Source: Climacium dendroides (lineage: Eukaryota; Streptophyta; Bryopsida; Hypnales; Climaciaceae). From it: a stretch of 64,000 nucleotides of DNA. Made by a program: the position numbers and the translations under genes. Shown here in pieces: positions 12,947-23,190 of this stretch. Each line of letters opens with the position of its first letter. Positions within the stretch are counted from its first letter, which is position 1. Below the pieces are notes generated by a model that searched no databases, was not told where the DNA came from, and was given only the letters and a program-made list of their open reading frames with translations. The stretch covers positions 1,116,001-1,180,000 of the forward strand of contig OX467090.1 in NCBI GenBank assembly GCA_950106755.1. The letters are read 5' to 3'.

Positions 12947-12956
12947 GTTTTATATA
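12947..12956 (-). promoter_or_regulatory. TATA-like box downstream of the LTR ORF, copy 2
   Basis: The minus strand reads TATATAAAAC, a near-perfect TATA box, and a CTGAG motif lies about 15 bases further on. Copy 3 has the same arrangement at 53057-53065. It lies after the ORF and about 1 kb before the CA end, where the genomic promoter of an LTR would be expected. The assignment is inferred. Confidence 0.45.
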
Positions 12957-13102
12957 CAAAAAGTAAAAAACAAAAAGTGAATACATGATTTCCGCCTCTA
13001 AAGGCGCTGACAATCCGGTCCTACCTTATCTTAATCGGATTCTATTCCGGTTCCTATCTATAAGTCCTATTTTTACAATCCTTCCTGTTCCGTCTCATAC
13101 AC

Positions 13103-14752
13103 TCAGGATCCAATGGTAGGGCTCTCATCAGGTCTCTCCAACTGCTCGAAGACCTCATTTAGATTCCGATTCCGTTCCCCATCCGTAGGTAGAACCGGAT
13201 GTTCTTCTTCAGCTTCCGGGGAGTCCAAATCTATCGGCTGATGTCCGGTCGAGGGCGTCTCCTTCTTTGCCCTGCTTGACTGGGGCATCTTGTCCTTTCC
13301 CGGTTCCTGAGCTACATCTTCCGGAAACAAGTCCGGAAGAGAAATTTCTGAGAGCCGGACCGGAACTTCTGTCAACTTCTGGCTACTCTCCACGATCCGG
13401 TCCGCTGACTCCCGTGCCTTGGATAGGAGCTTCTCCATCTGCTCCTCAAAATCGGTGAGGATGTGCACCACCTTGGTTCCGGATATCTTCTTGTCCTTGT
13501 GCACCTCCTCTTCGAACAGGCGCGCCTTGGTGACTGCGGCTCCGGGTCCTCCAAGCACGTCCTTCACTTCCGCGGCCAACTTCTTCATTTCCTCCGCCAT
13601 CTCCCTCGTCGCGGTGGCGTTCTCAAGCAGCGCGAATAGTTCGGCCTTGAGGGTGTCCACCTCATCGTGCTGCCGCTTGCTGTCCTCCTTCATCTTCCGG
13701 AGCTCTTCCAGATTGATAACACTCTCAGCCACCTTCCGTGGCAACTGACTGTCCGGTTCCGCTCCGATTAATTCCGCGATCTCCCCGAGCGTCCGCTTCT
13801 TAACTTTCCAATCCGCCCGGATTTCACAGAGGATCCCAACCAACTCATCGAACGGATCTACGGTCCCGGATCCGGATGCCACATCCGGTCCGGTTGGAGT
13901 CTCACCTCTACGCGGCCGCGGATGTCCCGGGGGCGTTCCTCGATTCCGAGTCGACGTGGTCTTCTGCCTCTTGGCGGGGACATACGGTTCCTCCTCTTCC
14001 TCTTCTTCTTCTTCTTCCTCCTCCTCGGTTTCATTTCCGGAATCCGCCTCTTGGTCGGACTCGGATTCTCCGTACTTCATGGTCCGCTCCTGGGCCTTCC
14101 ACACCTTCAGCTCCACCTCCGTCAGCAGTTCCTGTTGCTGGTAGAGGTGGTACACATAAGGGCACAATGGGGTAGCCCTACTTCTCCCCACTCTTGTAGT
14201 AAGCTGGGACACCAGATCAAAGAAGATCCGGCCCCAGTCTACTTTCCGGGTTCCGCTCAGCGCTCCGAAAATCGTGTTAGCCAAGGTGATAGTCACCCTG
14301 GTGGGCTTTTCCGAATGCAGAACCGGAACCAGGAACTGGAGCAGGCGTCGCTCCCGGTCATCGAGGCAGTCTTCGACCGCGTAGCCGTCCTTCGGGTTTA
14401 CTACGCTTTCGAACTTGCCCTGGACGAAATCATCCTTCCGGTGGGCAAGCCCGAGTCCTCCTGTCCGGAATCCGTATACGTCCCGCCACAAAGCCTCGGT
14501 CCATTGGACCGGATTCCCTCTCAGGGTGTTATCGAATTGATTCGATACGCCACTCAGGATTTCTCTAACCATCCTCTCATCTTTGAAACCCCAAGGTTTC
14601 AAAGCTAACCCCTGACAACCCATCAACGACAAATCTTCTCTGAGCTCTCCCTGTTCCGGTTCCTTGGTCGGCATGACCGGAACCACTTTTCTAAGCTTTA
14701 CTTCACTCGGGGGCGGGGTGTTAGATCCTCTCTTCCGGTTCAGCCGCGACAT
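13103..14752 (-). CDS. LTR-encoded coiled-coil protein, copy 2 (549 aa, intact)
   Basis: This uninterrupted ORF lies inside LTR copy 2. Residues about 35-215 match the N-domain of the other copies, with NPKDGYA near 119-125, EKPTRVTITLANTIFGA at 148-164 and YHLYQQQELL at 201-210. An acidic linker follows with a run of about 13 Glu (243-255, encoded by a TTC/TCC repeat on the plus strand), then a basic patch AKRQK (260-264), a coiled coil (about 345-400), a VVHILTDFEEQMEKLL helix and a Pro/Ser-rich tail. It is clearly homologous to the copy 3 protein (53212-54885) and more distantly to copies 1 and 4. No enzymatic motif is visible, so it is not a pol fragment. A Gag-like structural role, a DNA-binding role or a silencing antagonist are all guesses. 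Confidence 0.75.
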   Translation of the reverse strand: MSRLNRKRGSNTPPPSEVKLRKVVPVMPTKEPEQGELREDLSLMGCQGLALKPWGFKDERMVREILSGVSNQFDNTLRGNPVQWTEALWRDVYGFRTGGLGLAHRKDDFVQGKFESVVNPKDGYAVEDCLDDRERRLLQFLVPVLHSEKPTRVTITLANTIFGALSGTRKVDWGRIFFDLVSQLTTRVGRSRATPLCPYVYHLYQQQELLTEVELKVWKAQERTMKYGESESDQEADSGNETEEEEEEEEEEEEEPYVPAKRQKTTSTRNRGTPPGHPRPRRGETPTGPDVASGSGTVDPFDELVGILCEIRADWKVKKRTLGEIAELIGAEPDSQLPRKVAESVINLEELRKMKEDSKRQHDEVDTLKAELFALLENATATREMAEEMKKLAAEVKDVLGGPGAAVTKARLFEEEVHKDKKISGTKVVHILTDFEEQMEKLLSKARESADRIVESSQKLTEVPVRLSEISLPDLFPEDVAQEPGKDKMPQSSRAKKETPSTGHQPIDLDSPEAEEEHPVLPTDGERNRNLNEVFEQLERPDESPTIGS

Positions 14753-15061
14753 GAAGGTAGCTCTACCCGGTTTTCACTTTCTACAGTCCTAAAAAGGGAG
14801 CGCGCGACACTCAGATGTTCCGCTCCGCCTGTAAACTAACCTATTGGCGTGCTCACACTCTTAGTTTCTCACGTATCCGCTCGCACTCAAGGTCTCACCC
14901 ACTCATGTCCGGAGGAGATCTCTCCGTCTCACACCCCTCACTCACTTCCGGACCCTCTTGTACTTCCTCTTCCTTGCCGTGGTCAACGATAGAAATGTCA
15001 GGCGCTAAATCAGGACACGACAACACGTGGAAATCCAGAGACCTGAAAATGGGCAGGGCCA

Positions 15062-15073
15062 GGCTTTATATAG
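15062..15073 (-). promoter_or_regulatory. TATA-like box upstream of the copy 2 ORF
   Basis: The minus strand reads CTATATAAAGCC about 310 bases before the ORF start. Copy 3 has CTATTTAAAGA at the matching place. The dense ACCGG motifs just upstream (15090-15300) could be activator sites. This suggests that the ORF has its own promoter near the left edge of the LTR (minus orientation). Confidence 0.5.
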
Positions 15074-15356
15074 TCCTGACGCCCTGGACTGTCTTTATGA
15101 CCGGTCGGATATCCGGTCCGGTTCTTGACATCCGGTTATCTCCAATCCGGTCAACAAGATTCCGGTCGGAAATACTTATCCGGTTGTACATCTAATCCGT
15201 TCCGCTTCTACCTAAAACCGGATTAGTTCCGTAAGGTCCTTTTGTGACTATTTTTGGATTTTATTTTTCTCTCTAGATGAATCCGGATACCTATTTCTAA
15301 TTTCCGGTTCGCTCAAAAAGGTAAACAAATAAAAATCAAAAATATGAGTTGTCACA

Positions 15357-15980
15357 GTTAACTACAAAGTACAAGTGTAATATTTAGGCTAACCTTCTCA
15401 TGAAAAAGTGTGCAACCTATCCTTCTAAGTTTTAGTAAAATATTGTCCACTATGTTGTATTTATAATGAACATAGGGTATAAAAAATGGACATCCAAAAA
15501 AATTTCAACTAAAATATAGGGTATATGAAATAAGCAAGTTTTAGATATTTAGGAAAACAAAGCCCCCTATAAATTAAAAGAAATAACCTACATAGTCTCC
15601 AAATAACAAGGGCTTGTTCACACGTGATCAACGGAGTTCCTATATAGTGCACCCCTCGAGGGTGGGTAGGGAGACACTATATGCAATGCATGATGGTGTC
15701 ATGGTGCTTCAAGAGGGATTTACTACCATTATTGCTTCTATACAGAATGACTACAGAGATTAGTTGCACTTTGTTAATTTTCAATTGTAGTTTTGCCAAT
15801 AGAATTGCAATTTGTATTTGTGTTTGTCTTGTACTTTGTAGAATATTTGATTGTAAACTTGTTGCTTGTAAAGTATCCATTGAATTATTGCTTCACCCAT
15901 TCAATTATGCCAATGTAGTCAAACGTAGTTCATGTTCAACAATGCTATTTAGTTAATTGTTGGCATCTTTATGTATAGAG
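15357..15980. other. Intergenic, AT-rich
   Basis: Begins with the right-hand GTTAA duplication of LTR copy 2. The last 200 bases may be an upstream, more decayed part of the hAT pseudogene that follows, but I cannot follow a frame through them. Confidence 0.35.
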
Positions 15981-16582
15981 GCTACAAAGAAACCAATGGA
16001 TGAGATGGCGAGTAGATTTCCCATTAACGGTTTGATGGACACTCTAGGTGTTGTATACCTGTAGTATTGGCTGCAAGGGGATTGCACCAACAATTTTCAT
16101 AAGCACCTCAACATTATAAAAAATTTCTACGATAAGCCAAAGTAGATAGGCAAAGGTGAGAGTTTTGTCCCTGCCGTGCTTGACAAATTCCTTCTTGAGT
16201 CTGACCAACCTTTGTTTAAAATTACTATGATTGCAAATGCACACACTGCCATATAGCTGCCTCTAATGAACGCCCCCACCTATCAGTTGGTGAACTCACT
16301 TACTAAATTGTGGAGGACTTTGAACGCGAATTTGTCACTTAGCAAAAACTTTGGAGAATACATCAAACTCGCACAAATCACTATAGTCCACACTACAACA
16401 ATGGCAGTGTTTTATGACTGCAAAATTATGACTGAGGATGACTGGCGACTGCTTGTAGTCATATTCTTGAAGGCCAACACTTTGGGGAGAAATATGACTG
16501 CAAAATATGACTACCAGTTATTTTTACGCCTTGTACTTCACAAGCGTATACTATATGGCCATTAGGAATACCAAAGTATTTC

Positions 16583-16660
16583 ATAGGGAACATAGGGAAT
16601 ATGTTTGGGAACATTGGGAACATGTTTGGGAACATTGGGAACATGTTTGGGAACATTGAG
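16583..16660. repeat. Minisatellite, about 22-bp unit
   Basis: GGGAACATGTTTGGGAACATT recurs about three times head to tail inside the CACTA element, preceded by a degenerate copy. It gives an artefactual MFPN-repeat ORF on the minus strand. Confidence 0.8.
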
Positions 16661-16789
16661 TCATATTATCACTAATATTTTCATATAATAGTGATTTTTT
16701 TTGTTTTGGGCAATTCAAGAAAAATTTGAGCAATTCCAAAAAAATATAGAGAAGTCATTGTTTAAAATTTTGAAATCCTAGTCACCTAC

Positions 16790-16915
16790 TTTTTTGGATT
16801 TTGAATCCTAGTCACTATTTTTTTAGGGTTTTGATACCCTAGCCGTCATCTTTTTAGGGTTTTGAAACCCTAACCGCCACTTTTTAGGGTTTTGAAACCC
16901 TAGCCGTCACTTCTT
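16790..16915. repeat. Tandem palindromic AGGGTTTTGAAACCCT units
   Basis: Three to four units of about 34-37 bp each contain the dyad AGGGTTTTGAAACCCT followed by AGCCGTCAC-like spacers. They are internal to the CACTA element. Confidence 0.7.
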
Positions 16916-17400
16916 GTGGCTCTTCTTCCTTACTTTTTATTGTCTCTTAGCTCTCACTTGTTGTTGCTTTTTGTTGCATCTTAACTCTTGTTTCTTGTTG
17001 CTCTCTAGTTCATGCTTCTTGTTTCTTATTGTTGCATCTAAATTTTTTCTTTCTCTTGCATTTGAACTTTTTCTTCTTCCTAGTTCTTGTTTTTTTGTTT
17101 CCTCTTGTTTTGTAGTTCTTGCTTCTTATTTCTTCTTGTTGCATCTATACTCTCATTTCTTGTTGTTTCTTGTCATGTCTTAGTTGGTGCTTCTTGTTTC
17201 TTCTTGTATCTTAGTTGTTGCTTTTTATTTGTTCTTATGTCTTAATTGTTGCCTCATATTGTGTCTTAGTTGTTGTTTCCTATTTTGTGTTGCTTCTTGT
17301 TTCTTATTGTGTCTTAGTTGTTGCTTAGTTGTTGCTTCTTATTCCTTATTGCATTTTAACTTTTGATTCTTGTTATCTCTTAGTACTTATATTTTTTTTC
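16916..17400. repeat. Pyrimidine-rich low-complexity tract
   Basis: Degenerate CTTGTTGCTTCTTGTTTC-like sequence is repeated over nearly 500 bases, giving Leu/Phe/Cys/Ser-rich spurious ORFs. It is internal to the CACTA element. Confidence 0.7.
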
Positions 17401-17597
17401 TTGTTTCCTTCATCATCAATCTTATTCTTCCTATCCTAAACTTGAGCTACATATTTTGTATTGATTGTAAATCTTTGAAGGTTAGGCTTTGTTGTTCAAT
17501 CACTAAAAATTAACCTCTCATTTCTTTGATTGTATATGCAGGCATTAAAAGTTGAAACAAAGACATTGGAAGCTACTTGCAACTTCATGAAGCCAAA

Positions 17598-18070
17598 AAT
17601 ATGACTTACAAAAGTCATATTCCATAAAATATGACTGACGAGAGTCGTATTCTACATTACTGCAAAATATGACTCACCTCAGTCATATTCCATGCCATCA
17701 AAAAATATGACTCACCTCAGTCATATTCCACGTCATCCAAAAATATGACTGACTGCAATCATATTCCACGTCATCCAAAAATATGACTGACTGCAGTCAT
17801 ATTCCACGTCATCCAAAAATATGACTGACTGCAGTCATATTCCACATCATCCAAAAGTATGACTGACTGCAGTCATATTCCATGTCATCAAAAAATATGA
17901 CTCACTACAATCATATTCCACATCATTAAAAAATATGACTCACTACAGTCATATTCCACGTCATCAAAAAATATGACTGACTGCAGTCATATTCCACGTC
18001 ATCCAAAAATATGACTGACCGCAGTCATATTCCACGTCATCCAAAAATATAACTGACCATAGTCATATTC
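17598..18070. repeat. Array of about 13 palindromic 37-38 bp units
   Basis: Each unit contains a dyad built from AATATGACTG and CAGTCATATT, separated by CCACGTCATCC-type spacers. Early units (17598-17700) are diverged; those from about 17740 to 18060 are near-identical. The array lies subterminally in the CACTA element and shares its ATATGACTG word with the terminal repeats, so it is probably an expanded block of transposase-binding sites. The RNA of either strand could fold into many short hairpins. Confidence 0.85.
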
Positions 18071-18618
18071 CACGTAGGATTTTTTTGTTTGCCCAAGCAA
18101 CTCAAGAAAAAGTCAAGACTCCCCTAAGAAAGTCAAAGTATACGCCATGTTGGCATATTATGGCTAAAAATGGGTATTTATACCCCTTGGAAAATATGAC
18201 TGCCAATATGACTGATGTCTGAAGCGACTGCTTCTAAACGACTGGAGTCAGTCATATTCCGAGTCATCTACAGTGATTTTTGCGTGAGTCGTATTTTTTG
18301 ATTTTACGACTCACTGCAGTCATATTTTGCAGTCATAAAACACTGCTTTTGTTGTAGTGCCATATTCTAGGGAGTGTGAAAGATAAACAAACATTCTTCA
18401 CTTTGTTCTTCTACAAAGACAAGTTGTAGAATAGGTTGGATTAGCACCTCGACATGGTTGTAGGCATGCACTGTCAGAACGTGTTCACATTGAAGAAATT
18501 TTGTATGATGATTGTTTCAAGCCACGGAGGTTATGCACTGACTGTATAACATCCATTGTAAGTGAAGGACATAGTTCAAGAGTGCAACACTACATTGTAC
18601 GGCTTCTACTTGTTAGTT

Positions 18619-19384
18619 AACCTCTAAATGCCCAAACTGTGTTTTTTGGCATTTTAGCAATTTTGGGTAGCTCATTACGAATGAAGTTTTCATTTTTTTT
18701 CTTTGAAATTTTCACACAACATTTTCCCGGAGAGTAGCTTTAAGGTCCAACAATTTTCATAACTTTTGATTGAATGGTTAAAAAGTCATTGCATGATATG
18801 TCATTTTCAACATTGTGGGCAACCTGGGTAGTCCAAAAACTTCTTTAAAAATCATTTTTTTCAAAAATTTCTTTTTGAAATTGGTTCTACATATTCATAT
18901 ACAAGTGGGAAGCTTTTAATCATTCCATTTTGATAGATGACAAGAAAGTTATGAAGATTTTTAGTTTGTAAATAAGTATGATTTTCAAAGACTCCAAATC
19001 TACTTGCAAACTAAAAACCTTCATAACTTTCATCTCACTTGTTGAAATGGAATGATTAAAAGCTTCCCACATGTACATAAATGTAAAGAACTAATTTCAA
19101 AAAGAAAATTTTGAAAAAAATGATTTTTAAAGAAGATTTTTGGGTTGCCCAAGCTGCCCACTAAGCAATGAAAATCATATATCATCAATAACTTTTTAAG
19201 CATGTAGTCAAAAATTACAAAAATTATTGGTCCTTAAAGCTACTTTGGAGGCACATGTTGCACAAAAATTTCAAACAAAAAAAATAAAAATTCCATTTGT
19301 AGTGAGCTGCCCAAAATCACTTGTTGAGATTGACTGATTTGGATGATGTTGCCAAAAAAACGCAGATTTTGCATTTAGGGGTTA
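18619..19384. mobile_element. Foldback-like element with long inverted arms, about 766 bp
   Basis: Left end TTAACCTCTAAATGCC pairs with right end GCATTTAGGGGTTAA, and homology continues inward over about 350 bases per arm. For example, GTGGGAAGCTTTTAATCATTCC on the left is matched in inverse by GGAATGATTAAAAGCTTCCCAC on the right. Only a short central region is unpaired. No ORF is present. A clear target duplication was not found, so the superfamily (Mutator-like foldback or other) is open. Confidence 0.65.
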
Positions 19385-22300
19385 AGTTTTTTGAGCAAGC
19401 AAGTCCACAAGTGGTAGACTTTGATTAGTGTTGGCTAATTGATTACAAGTTTAGTTCATGTTCAACTTGCAATCTTTATTTCATGTAATGCCACTTTCAC
19501 ATCTTTGTGGATATTATGCTATGTGGCAATGTTTCTAGCTTTCTATAGATGGACAATGCAAGTCGTTTAGGCAATGTAGATTCAATGTGGAGATTGACTG
19601 ATTTCTACCGATTCATTTTTGTTAGTTGTTGTGTCAAATCCATTCTCCTACTAACTTAGGCATCGAAGTGCAATTGTGTTGGTTGCAAGTTACAATGATG
19701 ATAGTGATGAACTTGAAGGGAGATGATTGCCAAAAAACTTTTTGCTACTTTATGATTGTTAGTTTGTCACTGCTTATAGTTGGATTGTACTACTATGGGT
19801 TGTTTAGATTGCATTGATGTTGTTAACTTCTTGTACATCTTTGTAGTGTTTTACAAAATCAAGCATCGAAGTACTTGTGTTTGTTTTGCAAGTCCTATTG
19901 TGCTAGTTGCAAAGCTAGAAGAACTAGGAGCATGTTCTTGAAATTGTGATGTGGATTGTACATTGCATTTTTTGGCAAATGTGTTTCATCTTCCATTTGA
20001 ATAAAATTGCCATTTTTGTGATGGATGTTTGCATTGTATTGCTCAAATTTTTCTAAAATTTGTAAGAACATAAGAAGTGCAGTCTAAAGGCATTCCAAAG
20101 TATGCTCCCAGTAGCCTAATTTCCACCAAATCTGAATCATTCGTCACAACTTCCTTCCACATCCAAAATTCAAAAAAAGCCAGTGTCATCCTGTTACATG
20201 GCAAAAATTTACTTTGAAGGCAGAGACTTGTGAAAAAAATGCCCAGTTTAGTATACGGAAAGCCACATGACTTGTCCACATTTGGGCCCCGTAGACAAAG
20301 AAGCACCCTGCACTAATTGAAAAAAAAGAAAAAAAGAAACTGGAGGAAATGAATTGGGGGAGCTCCCAAAACTTTCCAAACTCTGAAGGTACTCTACTCT
20401 AATGAATTCATGTCTCTGTTTGCAGGACTGTTACGGATGTCCTTTGGAGGACCTTCAATGGCTGTTGACCTTGCAGTCATGTACAGTACCAAGTCCAGAA
20501 TTGCAGTTCTTTCTGAGTACTTTTGTGTGTGAAGCATCTAAGCTAAGGTAGCATGCTCTAAAAAGCGACCACTTAAGGGCTGGTCCACTTTTTCATAGAT
20601 TTACATGGACAAAATTATTTTTAGGCCATTTTTCAGAGAAAGAAAAATAGATGTGGAACCTAACACAAGTGGTTTTGTATTTTTTCAAGAATTTTTGAAT
20701 TACTTATAAATTTTCAAAGATTTGGGGAATAGGCACCTATTTGTGACCATAGGTCTTCCAAGATGCATCCACTTGCAACTTGTAAAGAGATGTGCGGAAA
20801 TCAAAGTCAATGATTGGCTCTTGCAATAGAAAAATATTTTTTCCTTGATTCATTCAATTGCTAAAGTAGTCCATTCTCGGATTCTCCATTTAATAATAGG
20901 GGTGATTTGAAGAAGATGAGTGGTTTTAGAGCGTACTACCTTGTTGGTTCTAAAGCACTAAGTTATTTAGGAAACATTTGAGAAATTAGCTTGGGTTTTG
21001 GATGTCACTCATTTCCAACTACTCATTAGTTCAATTATGCCTTCTCTTTAAATGGAAAATATTACTAAGGGATACCAATATTTAGGATGATTTAAATTTT
21101 TGTTGATAGATAAAAGAAGCTAGGGAATTATGTACATTGAATCAAATATTTTGGATGTTTAATATCTTGAGAATTAAAAGTCTTTTGTAATACAAGAATA
21201 ATAAAAAATAACTTTGAAGCATAATAAAATATGAACTTAATCCCTTTTGTCATAAACAAAAATATAGCCTTAAAAGGTACGTGAAGTATCACCAACTACA
21301 CCATTATTTAGTGATGTAAAACAAGACATTTTCATGTAGAATGATACGACTTTTTGAAAATATGTTCAATCACTAATGAATCCTCTACTCTCAAATTTGA
21401 TATTGAAGCTTGGGTTGTATTTTAAAAAACTTGTGATATTTAATGATGTCTAATGATCCTGAGCTAATGATCGACAATACAATATTTGTGACTATCTTGA
21501 ATTGGTTTAACTTGTTAATACATAAATGTTTCCTTTAGATGGTTGACTCTAACACCATCAAGGATTCATTTAGTGATACAATTTAATTTTTTCATGCTTA
21601 TAGGCCTTTAAATATTATGCTTCCACTATCGGAATTCCTAAAGGTCTAGAAGACCAAAGGAGTCCTCAAAAGATTTAGGAGTAAACACTTCTAACAAAAA
21701 ATTAGATGCTCTACCAACCAATGATTCACCAACATGCACAACTTCAATGCTTTTGAAGGTCACTTAGCAAAAAAATAAAATGGGGTACCTCTTGAGAGAT
21801 ATGGATATTTTATCTAGGGCTATATTTTTCTCAAGGCAATTTAAAGGACTCTATAAGTATGTAAACTTCTACTACTACTATTTAATAAATCTCTCCCAAT
21901 AGTTATAAAAATTAAGAACAAACATTACTACTATGCTAACCGAAATATAAATTTTACTTCTTGATTCTATGGAATATCAATAGGAACATTTAAAGATCAA
22001 CACAAGCATGTTGCAAAAGACAAGTCCTTCATACACAAAAAATCATTGTACACATGAATATAGTTTATAGATTCAGTTGAAGATGTGAACAATGTGAACT
22101 TGAAAACAATAATAAGAAATGCCAATGATTTGCAAGACAATGTTTTATGCAATAATTCTTTATTTTAGATTTCTACTTACCATAAGTCTAATCCCCAATG
22201 CATACTTCAAAATGAGAACAACATCCACCCTACACACCCTTCATTTATGCCTATTCTATATCAACATCAATTACATTTGTATGAAATGCAAGATAATTAC

Positions 22301-22892
22301 AACAAAATTTCCATCATATGAAGACAAAAAAAATTAAGATTTAGGGTCAAGTTTTAGCCTTGAAATATAAAATTAATACTCAAAGCAACCTGCATGAAAA
22401 GAAAAAATGGAGCCCTTAAAGAAAGGTGTTCATCCATATGTAGAAAGAAAGAAATGACAATCTAAAGACATGGTGTATACTACATCACCATAGAGGAACA
22501 CCAAACCCTCAATCAAGAGTAATGTTTACGAGGTCTAAAACTCGTAGCATCATTCACAAAGTCATCTACTTCCAGATGTAAAGTAGTGCACCTTTGGCCT
22601 TGGCCTACAATAGCACCCTATGTGTGTTTTGTACACATCCAAGAAATAAAAGTATATATTGTCCGTTAAAATCCATACTACTTTAGAATTATTTTTTTTA
22701 TTTTTTTATTTTTATGATTTCTATTTTAGTTAGATTTACCAAAAAGACATCATCTTTATCCTTATTTGTGTTTATATAACTTCAAAACTTCAAGTGAATG
22801 GAATTAATGAGACCCTATTTATCTTTCAAGTTTCTATTTTTTACACCAATTACCACTCTAAGTCTCAATGTGTCTCTTAACATGAGGAGACT
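19385..22892. other. AT-rich intergenic with one exon-like scrap
   Basis: Most of this region holds nothing recognisable. At about 20427-20532 a possible acceptor (CTGTTTGCAG) is followed by an open stretch encoding RMSFGGPSMAVDLAVMYSTK and ending in TGA, of higher complexity than its surroundings. It may be a terminal exon or a gene scrap. I do not recognise the protein. Confidence 0.3.
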
Positions 22893-23190
22893 TTTGCTTA
22901 TAAGAATATAAAATACAAAATTAGACAATGCATATTCTACAAGGTTTGAATCTAGATCTCTTGGCTTGTAAGCCAATATAAGATACCAAAAAAGATGATG
23001 CATGTTCTAAAAGGTTTGAATCCATATCCCTTTGCTCATAATTCAATATAAGATAGAAAAAGAAATAATGCGTATTCTACAAGATTTGATTCTGGATCTC
23101 TTTGCTTATAAGTCAATATAAGGAACAAAATGGGCTAATGTGTATTCTATAAGATTTGATTCTAGATCTTAATTTGAATCTAAATATAAA
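22893..23190. repeat. Tandem repeat, 70-bp unit, about four copies
   Basis: The phrase ATTCTACAAG-TTTGAATC recurs at 22934, 23004, 23074 and 23144, exactly 70 bases apart, each followed by TTGCTTATAAGTCAATATAAG-like sequence. The units have diverged by roughly 10-25 percent by eye, so it is an old array. Confidence 0.8.

Larger units (their letters stand above)
11922..15356 (-). mobile_element. ORF-bearing solo-LTR-like element, copy 2 (subfamily B)
   Basis: This 3435-bp insertion begins TGTCGCAGCAC and ends GAGTTGTCACA, flanked by the perfect duplication GTTAA (11917-11921 and 15357-15361). No terminal direct repeats were found inside. On the minus strand the order is an upstream region rich in ACCGG/CCGGT, a TATA-like box, an ORF of 549 codons, a second TATA-like box, and about 1 kb to the CA end. 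If this is one LTR, the second TATA would be the genomic-RNA promoter and the ORF would sit in U3. Non-coding blocks near 12283-12300, 12440-12490 and 12590-12670 are shared with copy 3, and the first also with copies 1 and 4. Confidence 0.87.
16391..18359. mobile_element. Non-autonomous CACTA (En/Spm-type) transposon, 1969 bp
   Basis: The ends are inverted repeats of about 35 bp starting CACTACAACAA and continuing GCAGTGTTTTATGACTGC. They are flanked by a 3-bp duplication CCA (16388-16390 and 18360-18362), the CACTA hallmark. The subterminal regions carry many copies of ATATGACTG in both orientations, as expected for transposase-binding sites. The interior is non-coding: a short minisatellite, AGGGTTTTGAAACCCT repeats, a pyrimidine-rich tract and a large dyad array. 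No transposase ORF is present, so it needs a helper. It lies inside the hAT pseudogene at 15981-18549. Confidence 0.87.
15981..18549 (+). pseudogene. hAT-type transposase, C-terminal part, split by a CACTA element
   Basis: One frame runs from 15981 to 16390 and resumes after the CACTA insertion from 18361 to a TAA at 18547-18549. Removing the insertion with one CCA duplication keeps the frame exactly. The protein has a typical hAT C-terminal look, with YWLQGDCTNNFHKHL (from about 16065), then the ILGSVKDKQTFFTL stretch and DKL-NRLD-HLD just after the insertion, like the dimerisation region of plant hAT proteins (family recognised from memory). Five in-frame stops break it, all TAG: 16062-16064, 16143-16145, 16254-16256, 18427-18429 and 18442-18444. 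There is no frameshift. It is a dead transposase that served as the target for a later CACTA insertion. The N-terminal zinc finger and catalytic core are not visible upstream. Confidence 0.65.

Noticed and set aside
13922..14608. A 228-codon plus-strand ORF in LTR copy 2
   Set aside because: It is antisense to the conserved ORF, contains a poly-Phe/Leu stretch from the Glu repeat, and is not kept in copy 3 with the same length.
16914..17366. Leu/Phe/Cys-rich ORFs suggesting a membrane protein
   Set aside because: They arise from a pyrimidine-rich low-complexity tract within a non-autonomous CACTA element.
17598..18070. Possible CRISPR-like array
   Set aside because: The units are nearly identical throughout with no unique spacers, they are palindromic, and they lie inside a plant CACTA transposon.
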